A DNA stretch of 8,653 bases from assembly GCA_030612305.1 (NCBI GenBank), contig JAUWOG010000067.1, forward strand, positions 1 through 8,653. Direction: 5' to 3'. Every line of letters starts with the position of its first letter. The stretch's first letter is position 1. The stretch is from Armatimonadota bacterium. Lineage in GTDB: Bacteria > Armatimonadota > Zipacnadia > Zipacnadales > UBA11051. The translations under genes were made by a program, and so were the position numbers. Under the pieces are notes generated by a model that was given only the letters and a program-made list of their open reading frames with translations, made no database searches and was not told where the DNA came from. Positions 1-4,981 of the stretch are shown one piece after another.

Positions 1-354
1 CGAGCGCGCAGTATGGAGCTTGCCCGCAAACTCCGGCCCGGCATCCTCACGCAGATACGCCTCCACATTCATGTGCACGTCTTCGAGCTCTCTTTTCAGC
101 TCGAAGTCGCCGGCTTCATACTCGGCCTCGGTCTTTCTGAGGCCGCCGAGTATCTCGCGCAGGTCCTCCTCGGTGATGATGCCGCAGGCGGCCAGCATAA
201 TCGCATGTCCCTGGCTGCCCCAGATGTCCTCAGCGATCATCTCCGCATCGGCCTGAGTTGACTCGCTGTAGTCGAGGGCGATATCGGCCATCTCCGCCTC
301 AAACCGCCCACCCCACAGCTTGCCTGATTTCTTGTCCTTACCTTCGTTGCTCAT
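1..354 (-). CDS. argH: Argininosuccinate lyase, N-terminal 118 residues (partial, runs off left edge)
   Basis: ArgH splits argininosuccinate into arginine and fumarate, the last step of arginine synthesis, in the cytoplasm as a homotetramer. The reading frame is open from an ATG at 354 to base 1, giving 118 codons. Near the N-terminus is the family hallmark KLWGGRF (residues 12-18). Further on is ELEDVHMNVEAYL (about 89-101) followed by GKLHTARS (111-118), the well-known argininosuccinate lyase segment that normally continues into RNDQ just beyond the edge. The start is supported by a GAGGAAG ribosome binding site at 362-368, 7 nt upstream. About three quarters of the protein, including the signature loop with the catalytic serine, is outside the window. 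It lies 40 nt downstream of the dehydrogenase gene and is the last visible gene of the pyrF-pyrB-argG operon. Family assignment is firm from the motifs; activity of the unseen part is assumed. Confidence 0.93.
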   Translation of the reverse strand, partial: MSNEGKDKKSGKLWGGRFEAEMADIALDYSESTQADAEMIAEDIWGSQGHAIMLAACGIITEEDLREILGGLRKTEAEYEAGDFELKRELEDVHMNVEAYLREDAGPEFAGKLHTARS

Positions 355-394
355 AACAATACTTCCTCAGACTTTTGACGGCCGTGCCGTGCCG

Positions 395-1378
395 TTATTG
401 CGTCTCCCAGCAGATAATTGCGCCGAGTATGGAGCGCTCAGATTCCAGGCGAGTGTAGATTTCGGCGGCCTCCTGCCAGGGAATACGGTGAGTGGCCAGA
501 GGCTCAACCGGCAGGCGCCCTTGCGCCATCAGTTGCATTGCCCAGCGCCGGTTCTCGAACTGGCTGTGCGGATAGTACGGCACCCGCAAGAGCGGACAGG
601 TCGGCTGCAGAGCGCCAATAACAGTAAGCTCTTTGAGTAAGATGGCCGGGTAAAGCGGCACGTCACAGCCCTCAATCAGGCCCGATCCACAGACCAGGCG
701 ACCGCCGAGGCGCAAGACATCCAGCGCGGCCGGGTACACAGACGCATGTCCGGCAACGTCCACTGATACGTCCACGCCATCCGGGTAGCCCGCCGCGGCT
801 AGTGCCTGCGTGAGGTCTTCGTCAGTTGGGTCCATTACGACATCCATCCCCATCTGCCGCGCTATCTGCCGCCTGGTCTCATCCGGCTCGACGATGCCAA
901 GCCAGCCGGCTCCCGCCATTCTTACGAATTGTGCTGCCAGCGCGCCGACTATGCCGTGCCCAAAGACGACCGCGGACTCTCCGAGCCGCACCTGGGCCCG
1001 CTGGGCGATATGTAAACTCACGCTGGCGAGAACACCGATAGTGGCCAGTGCCGGGTCGAGGTCTGCGGGCACAGGCACCAGCCGGCCCGGGCTGGCGTCC
1101 GCGATCACTACGCTGGCATGTGGCTCGAGAGCCAGCACTCGCTGCCCCACTTCCACGTCTGCCTGGTCGCCCACCTGCTCCACGGTGCCGACCAACGAAT
1201 AACCCAGCCCGTGCATCTCGCCCTTTTTTCGCGACTGTCGTATGTAGGCGAGCTCTGTCCCGATGCTTATGTTGCTATACTCAGCCCGAATCAACGCCTG
1301 CGCGCCGGATGGTGGCGCCAGTTCATGCTCTCGAAGGCTCACAGCGCTTCCGTCGAACCACAGTTGTCTGGCGAGCAT
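395..1378 (-). CDS. Zinc-poor medium-chain dehydrogenase/reductase (MDR superfamily, BchC-like subgroup)
   Basis: A 327-residue MDR-superfamily oxidoreductase, expected to be a cytoplasmic NAD(P)-dependent enzyme of unknown substrate. The N-terminal GroES-like half has ISIGTE (residues 37-42) where classical alcohol dehydrogenases have a Cys zinc ligand, then GYSLVGTVEQVG (59-70). The Rossmann half has a GxGxxG dinucleotide motif, GHGIVG, at 140-145. The four-cysteine structural zinc loop of classical alcohol dehydrogenases is absent. This pattern resembles the subgroup typed by BchC (bacteriochlorophyllide dehydrogenase) and related sugar or alcohol dehydrogenase-like proteins. The frame is open further upstream with a GTG at 1387, but the ATG at 1378 is preferred because GAGGTGG at 1384-1390 sits 5 nt before it. 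The gene lies between argG (80 nt upstream) and argH (40 nt downstream), so it is probably co-transcribed with arginine genes, though no arginine step requires it. The specific function is unknown. Confidence 0.85.
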   Translation of the reverse strand: MLARQLWFDGSAVSLREHELAPPSGAQALIRAEYSNISIGTELAYIRQSRKKGEMHGLGYSLVGTVEQVGDQADVEVGQRVLALEPHASVVIADASPGRLVPVPADLDPALATIGVLASVSLHIAQRAQVRLGESAVVFGHGIVGALAAQFVRMAGAGWLGIVEPDETRRQIARQMGMDVVMDPTDEDLTQALAAAGYPDGVDVSVDVAGHASVYPAALDVLRLGGRLVCGSGLIEGCDVPLYPAILLKELTVIGALQPTCPLLRVPYYPHSQFENRRWAMQLMAQGRLPVEPLATHRIPWQEAAEIYTRLESERSILGAIICWETQ

Positions 1379-1383
1379 ATCGG

Positions 1384-1390
1384 CCACCTC
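1384..1390 (-). promoter_or_regulatory. Ribosome binding site deciding the dehydrogenase start
   Basis: Reading the minus strand, GAGGTGG is followed by 5 nt and then ATG at 1378. The alternative in-frame GTG at 1387 lies inside this Shine-Dalgarno sequence. Its nearest upstream purine box (GGAGG at 1406-1410) is about 18 nt away, which is too far. The shorter ATG start is therefore preferred. Confidence 0.6.
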
Positions 1391-1458
1391 ATAGTCGCGG
1401 CCTGGCCTCCGCCATTCAGACGCGCCGAACAGTCCATCATCTCGTTGCTCGGCACGGC

Positions 1459-2679
1459 TTACAGATCCGGCAGGCCGCGAAGCCCCAGGATTGAGTACTG
1501 GAAGCCGTGTATCTTCACCGCCGGGCCGCTGTCACGCTGGTCGAAGCCGGTAGTCGCAAGCGACCGCAACTCCGGCGCGAACAGGCCGCTTTCCGACTCG
1601 CGGCTCAGGATGTCTATATTCCCCTTGTAGAGCTGCACCTCGTACTTGCCATTGACCGCCCACTGGCTCGACGCGATGAAGGCGTCGCAGTCGCGCTTGA
1701 CCGGATGATACCAGCCGCCGTGATAGACCATGTACCCCCAGATGCGCTCGACTTCCGGCTTGTATTGCACCTGCTCCTTGGTCAGGCAGAGCTGCTCGAG
1801 GTCCTTATGCAGCATGAGGATGACCTCGGCGGCCGGTGCCTCATAAGCCTCCCGCGACTTCAGGCCGATGAGACCGTCCTCGAACATGTCAATCTTCCCG
1901 ATGGCATGTTCGCCCGCCAGGTCGTTGAGGTAGTGGATGATCTCGGCCAGGTCGCTCTTGCCGTCAACATTCACCGGCAGGCCCTCTGCAAACTCGACAG
2001 TGATGACCACCGGCTCATCGGGCGCATTCTCTGGATACCTGTACCACAGGTAGTCCTCCTGCGGGATGCGCATCGTCAGATTATCAACCTCGCCGGAGCC
2101 GATCGAGCGGCACCACATCGTCAGATCGTCGCCGATGCCGGCCTTGTACGGAATGCCATATTCCGCCGACAGCTTCTTCTCCTCGTCCCGCGTCCAGTTG
2201 AAGTCCCGCACCGGCACGATCACCTTCAGCTCCGGCGCGAAGAGCGTGAACACATTGTGCATCCGGTACTGATCGTTCCCCTTGCCCGTCGAGCCCTCAC
2301 AGATCGCGTCACAGCCCTCTGCGACGGCGAACTCGGCCACATTCCGCGCGATAAGCTGCCGCGTCATCGAGGTCGCGACCGGGTAGCCCTCGTAGTCCGA
2401 GTTAGCCATGATCGCCTTCGTGATGAAGTCATTGGCAAATTCGTCAGTGGCCTCGATGAGTGTCCAGGGCACATTGAGCAACTCGGCCTTGTCCTTGCAC
2501 TGCTGGATTTCGTCATCGGACAGCCCGACATTGACCGTCACCGCCAGCACTTCCTCGGCCCCGTAGTACTCGGGCAGGATCTTCAGCGCCAGCGCCGAGT
2601 CAAGCCCCCCCGAATACGCGACGGCAACCTTCTTGCACTCCTGCAGCGGTATTACATAATCCCCGGTATTGCCACACAT
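1459..2679 (-). CDS. argG: Argininosuccinate synthase
   Basis: ArgG joins citrulline and aspartate using ATP to form argininosuccinate, the penultimate step of arginine synthesis, in the cytoplasm. The 406-residue length is typical of the family. The N-terminal ATP-pyrophosphatase loop reads AYSGGLDSA (21-29). The citrulline-site segment YPVATS is at 99-104, and STGKGNDQYR (130-139) keeps the family TGKGNDQ core. DMFEDGLIGLKSREAYE (264-280) holds the conserved Glu and Tyr of the substrate pocket. The sequence is somewhat divergent: the usual CTGKGNDQVRFE is STGKGNDQYRM, the usual LARP is MTRQ, and the usual LEDP-type loop is replaced by EVDNLTMRIP. The ATG at 2679 follows a perfect AGGAGG at 2687-2692 with 7 nt spacing. 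It starts 36 nt after the pyrB stop, is followed by the MDR gene and argH, and is read from the pyrF promoter unless a cryptic internal promoter exists. Confidence 0.95.
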   Translation of the reverse strand: MCGNTGDYVIPLQECKKVAVAYSGGLDSALALKILPEYYGAEEVLAVTVNVGLSDDEIQQCKDKAELLNVPWTLIEATDEFANDFITKAIMANSDYEGYPVATSMTRQLIARNVAEFAVAEGCDAICEGSTGKGNDQYRMHNVFTLFAPELKVIVPVRDFNWTRDEEKKLSAEYGIPYKAGIGDDLTMWCRSIGSGEVDNLTMRIPQEDYLWYRYPENAPDEPVVITVEFAEGLPVNVDGKSDLAEIIHYLNDLAGEHAIGKIDMFEDGLIGLKSREAYEAPAAEVILMLHKDLEQLCLTKEQVQYKPEVERIWGYMVYHGGWYHPVKRDCDAFIASSQWAVNGKYEVQLYKGNIDILSRESESGLFAPELRSLATTGFDQRDSGPAVKIHGFQYSILGLRGLPDL

Positions 2680-2686
2680 GCTAATG

Positions 2687-2692
2687 CCTCCT
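2687..2692 (-). promoter_or_regulatory. Strong ribosome binding site of argG
   Basis: A perfect AGGAGG on the minus strand lies 7 nt upstream of the argG ATG. It is the strongest translation signal in the operon and lies in the 36-nt gap after pyrB. It indicates that argG is translated independently rather than by coupling to pyrB. Confidence 0.7.
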
Positions 2693-2715
2693 GTATAGCG
2701 CCCACTTGTAGCGCC

Positions 2716-3918
2716 CTATTCCTCTTCGTGTTCCTGCTCGCAATATGCGCAGACAATCCGCCCGTCCGCCGTCTCAATGAACTCCGCCTGCAGCGGCTCA
2801 TTCTCACTGTTGGTGATACACTTCTCATTCCTGCAGTGGCCCGCGACGGAGACCACAGTCGGCTCCGGCCTGGGCTCGCTCACCTCTTCAGTTCTGGTCA
2901 CTCTTGCCGGCTTGCCGAGGCCGATGCCCTTGACGGAGGGTTGGAACTGCCTCAACTCCAGCAGCAGCGCAATCAGCGCCATCCGCACCGGCACACCACC
3001 TGCCGCCTGCCGGAAATAAGCAGCGCGCGGGTCCGCGTCAACAGCCGGGACAATCTCCCCGACACGCGGCAACGGATGCAGCACCCGCATCTCTTCCTTC
3101 GCACCCGCCATCATCTCCGGCGTCAGTACATACACTCCCGCCACCTGCTCGTATTCCTCCTCATTGTCAAACCGCTCCTTCTGGATGCGGGTCATGTACA
3201 GGACATCGAGGTCACCGATGACCTCCTCCAGGCTCTCCGTCTCGGACGGACGCGCGCCGCCGATTCCCTCCACCTCAGCCAGGTATCGCTCAGGCATCTT
3301 CAGCGATTCCGGCGCGATGCAGACAATCTCGCAGCCCATCCGCGCCATCACTGGAGCCAGCGAATGTACCGTCCGGCCATACTTGAGGTCCCCGCACAGG
3401 CCGACCTTCAGCCCTGAGAGCGTCCCGCACTCGCGCCGGATACAGAACAGGTCAGTCAGCGTCTGCGTCGGGTGCTCGCGAGCGCCGTCGCCCCCATTGA
3501 TGAAGGGCACTTCCGCAGCCCGAGCCGCGACCTTCGCCGCCCCTGCCAGCGGATGGCGCATCACGAGGATGTCACAATACGCGCTCATGATCCTCGCGGT
3601 ATCGGCCACTGACTCGCCCTTGGCCGCAGATGACGACTTCTCCTCAGCGAAGCCGAGTGTCTGCCCGCCGCGCCGCAGCATCGCCGCCTCGAAGGAGAGC
3701 CGCGTGCGGGTACTCGGCTCGAAAAACGCCGTCCCCAGGATACGGTCGAGCGGCTGAGCCAGCGACGGCTCGCCCTTCCCTCCGAAGCCGATAGCTTCCG
3801 CCATCTGCTCCGCCGTATCGAGGATCAAGTCCAGGTCCTGCTCCGACAGGTCGCCGAAGGAGACCAGATGTCTGATTGACAGGGAGCCCATCATAGCACC
3901 CACATTCACCTTGTGCAT
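2716..3918 (-). CDS. pyrB: Aspartate carbamoyltransferase catalytic chain with a fused C-terminal PyrI-type zinc domain
   Basis: This enzyme condenses carbamoyl phosphate with aspartate to carbamoyl-aspartate, the committed step of pyrimidine synthesis. With the ATG at 3918 it has 400 residues, against about 310 for a plain PyrB. The catalytic domain spans about residues 10-325 and looks intact. It has FEPSTRTRLSFE (66-77) for carbamoyl phosphate, KGES with the active-site Lys (100-103), MRHPL (120-124), GDGAREHPTQTLTDLF (143-158), TRIQKERFD (243-251) and HPLPR (281-285). After a linker of roughly 35-40 residues rich in charged residues and Pro, cysteines at 362, 367, 390 and 393 (Cx4C...CxxC) match the zinc site of the PyrI regulatory chain. 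The PyrI nucleotide-binding domain is missing. The preferred ATG has GAGAGG 7 nt upstream; a GTG at 3942 and a tandem ATG at 3894/3891 are possible alternatives. It follows pyrF by 25 nt. Confidence 0.93.
   Translation of the reverse strand: MHKVNVGAMMGSLSIRHLVSFGDLSEQDLDLILDTAEQMAEAIGFGGKGEPSLAQPLDRILGTAFFEPSTRTRLSFEAAMLRRGGQTLGFAEEKSSSAAKGESVADTARIMSAYCDILVMRHPLAGAAKVAARAAEVPFINGGDGAREHPTQTLTDLFCIRRECGTLSGLKVGLCGDLKYGRTVHSLAPVMARMGCEIVCIAPESLKMPERYLAEVEGIGGARPSETESLEEVIGDLDVLYMTRIQKERFDNEEEYEQVAGVYVLTPEMMAGAKEEMRVLHPLPRVGEIVPAVDADPRAAYFRQAAGGVPVRMALIALLLELRQFQPSVKGIGLGKPARVTRTEEVSEPRPEPTVVSVAGHCRNEKCITNSENEPLQAEFIETADGRIVCAYCEQEHEEE
2740..2835 (-). other. PyrI-like zinc module encoded at the 3' end of pyrB
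   Basis: This segment encodes residues 362-393 of the PyrB protein, with Cys at 362, 367, 390 and 393. The first pair reads CRNEKC, with the same Cx4C spacing as the CPNSNC-type motif of PyrI; the second pair reads CAYC, matching the CKYC-type motif. In PyrI this domain binds zinc and docks onto the catalytic chain. Here it is covalently attached to its own catalytic chain. The zinc assignment rests on motif spacing only. Confidence 0.75.
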
Positions 3919-3925
3919 CGGCCGG

Positions 3926-3931
3926 CCTCTC
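3926..3931 (-). promoter_or_regulatory. Ribosome binding site supporting the pyrB start at 3918
   Basis: GAGAGG on the minus strand lies 7 nt before the ATG at 3918. The GTG at 3942, 1 nt past the pyrF stop, would lie upstream of this site and has no comparable signal. The ATG pair at 3894/3891 would begin closer to where E. coli PyrB begins, but only a weak AAGGTG lies about 12 nt before it. Confidence 0.5.
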
Positions 3932-3943
3932 AGCCCGCACACC

Positions 3944-4822
3944 TCACACTATCACCGCATTCAGATCATCCCGCATTGCCCGCGCCGCCTCGGCCGCGGC
4001 TTTCTGGAAATCGCCGCCCGTCTCGCGGTACGCGTAGATGATCCCGCGCGATGAGTTGACTATGGCCCCGAGGCCGTCATCGTCAAAGGCCGCCGCCACA
4101 TCCTCTGCCCCGCCGCCTTGTGCTCCATATCCGGGCACCAGGAAGACGCTCTGCGGCATGAGTTCGCGCAATTCGGCGAGCTGCCGGGGATACGTTGCAC
4201 CCACGACCGCCCCGACCGAGCTATATCCACATTCCCCGACTCGCGACGCGCCCCATTCCTTGACCAGCCCCGCAACCACCTCATACACCTTACCCGCTCC
4301 GCTGTCCAGGTCCTGCAATTCACCCGAGCTCGGGTTCGAGGTCTTGACGAGGACGAACACGCCGCCGTGCAGCTCGTCGGCGACCTCCAGGAACGGTTCG
4401 ACGCCGTCGCAGCCCAGATACGGATTCACGGTGACGGCATCAGCCTGCGCGATACTCCCTCGCCAGTGCATCCCGAAACTCGCACTCGCGTAGGCCTGCG
4501 CAGTTGAGCCGATGTCATTGCGCTTCGCGTCGAGTATGACCACCAGATCCTGCCGGTGGGCATACTCGATGACCTGCCACATCGCGGCCAGGCCGTCGGG
4601 AGCCAGTGCTTCGAAGTAGGCCGCCTGGGGCTTGACACAGGCCGCGTATTCCGCCGTGGCGTCAACGATATTGCAGCAGAATCCGACGACGTCTTCCAGC
4701 CCATTGACGCCGTCGGCAAATGGCGGGGGAAGCATCTCCGGCCGCGGGTCCAGCCCCACACAGACGCGCGAATTCTTCGTGGCGATGGCTCGCGCCAGAC
4801 GGTCTGGAAATGGTGATGTCAT
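3944..4822 (-). CDS. pyrF: Orotidine 5'-phosphate decarboxylase, group 2 (mycobacterial type)
   Basis: PyrF decarboxylates OMP to UMP, the last step of de novo pyrimidine synthesis, as a cytoplasmic TIM-barrel homodimer. The protein has 292 residues, longer than the roughly 230-245 of the E. coli-type enzyme and typical of the group 2 family found in mycobacteria, myxobacteria and others. CVGLDPRPEMLP lies at 21-32, and the catalytic DAKRNDI motif with its Asp/Lys charge network is at 98-104, followed by GSTAQAYA. The phosphate-binding region includes LVPGYGAQGGG (228-238) and NSSRGIIYAY (256-265). The ATG at 4822 is the only early start, with a GAGGGGG box 11 nt upstream, a slightly long spacing. 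It is the first gene of the minus-strand operon, about 35 nt downstream of the predicted transcription start, and its stop is 25 nt before the pyrB ATG. Confidence 0.95.
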   Translation of the reverse strand: MTSPFPDRLARAIATKNSRVCVGLDPRPEMLPPPFADGVNGLEDVVGFCCNIVDATAEYAACVKPQAAYFEALAPDGLAAMWQVIEYAHRQDLVVILDAKRNDIGSTAQAYASASFGMHWRGSIAQADAVTVNPYLGCDGVEPFLEVADELHGGVFVLVKTSNPSSGELQDLDSGAGKVYEVVAGLVKEWGASRVGECGYSSVGAVVGATYPRQLAELRELMPQSVFLVPGYGAQGGGAEDVAAAFDDDGLGAIVNSSRGIIYAYRETGGDFQKAAAEAARAMRDDLNAVIV

Positions 4823-4839
4823 GCGGAGAAACGCCCCCT

Positions 4840-4854
4840 CACGCCCGTTGCGTG
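4840..4854 (-). promoter_or_regulatory. Small hairpin in the pyrF leader abutting the ribosome binding site
   Basis: In the predicted leader RNA, CACGC and GCGTG form a 5-bp stem with a 5-nt loop. The right arm ends on the first G of the GAGGGGG box of pyrF, so folding could modestly affect ribosome access. With such a short stem this may be chance. No leader peptide or attenuator-like T run is visible. Confidence 0.2.
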
Positions 4855-4863
4855 TTGGAAGCG

Positions 4864-4893
4864 ATTATACAGGCATGGGTGTGCTATTGTCAA
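4864..4893 (-). promoter_or_regulatory. Consensus sigma70-type promoter for the pyrF-pyrB-argG-MDR-argH operon
   Basis: On the minus strand the -35 box is a perfect TTGACA (4888-4893) and the -10 box a perfect TATAAT (4864-4869), with TG immediately before the -10. The spacer is 18 bp, 1 bp longer than optimum. In such a GC-rich region a double-perfect match in the right place is very unlikely by chance. The transcription start would be near 4857, giving a leader of about 35 nt before the pyrF ATG. That is too short for a classical attenuator, so regulation, if any, is more likely at initiation. Confidence 0.8.
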
Positions 4894-4927
4894 AACACGC
4901 CGGTGACTGTGCATGTGCCCGAAGTTG

Positions 4928-4936
4928 TGATAGAAT
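4928..4936 (+). promoter_or_regulatory. Possible extended -10 promoter for the exported protein and pyrE
   Basis: TGaTAGAAT matches the extended -10 pattern TGnTATAAT with one mismatch. The -35 at the matching distance (about 4908-4913, TGTGCA) is poor, as expected when the extended -10 compensates. The predicted start near 4943 gives a leader of about 40 nt before the ATG at 4982. It diverges from the pyrF promoter, with about 35 bp between the two core elements. Confidence 0.4.
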
Positions 4937-4981
4937 AGGGGAGAGTTATCATCTGTCGATCCAGAAAGCGAGGGCACACGA

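Noticed and set aside
1388..1392. ATG at 1392 as a start for the dehydrogenase
   Set aside because: It is out of frame with the MDR protein and lies inside the Shine-Dalgarno region of the preferred start at 1378.
1379..1458. Possible terminator between argG and the dehydrogenase gene
   Set aside because: Only short CCGA...TCGG arms are present and no T run follows, so the operon is not obviously interrupted here.
1507..3417. A 636-codon open frame on the plus strand opposite argG and pyrB
   Set aside because: It is antisense to two clearly real genes with full family motifs. Long antisense frames are common in GC-rich DNA with strong third-position bias, and its translation is rich in Arg, His and Leu with no recognisable motif.
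4928..4951. Inverted repeat TGATA...TATCA as an operator
   Set aside because: The arms are only 5 bp with a 14-nt spacer, so it could be chance. It is kept only as part of the divergent-region finding and not listed as a feature.
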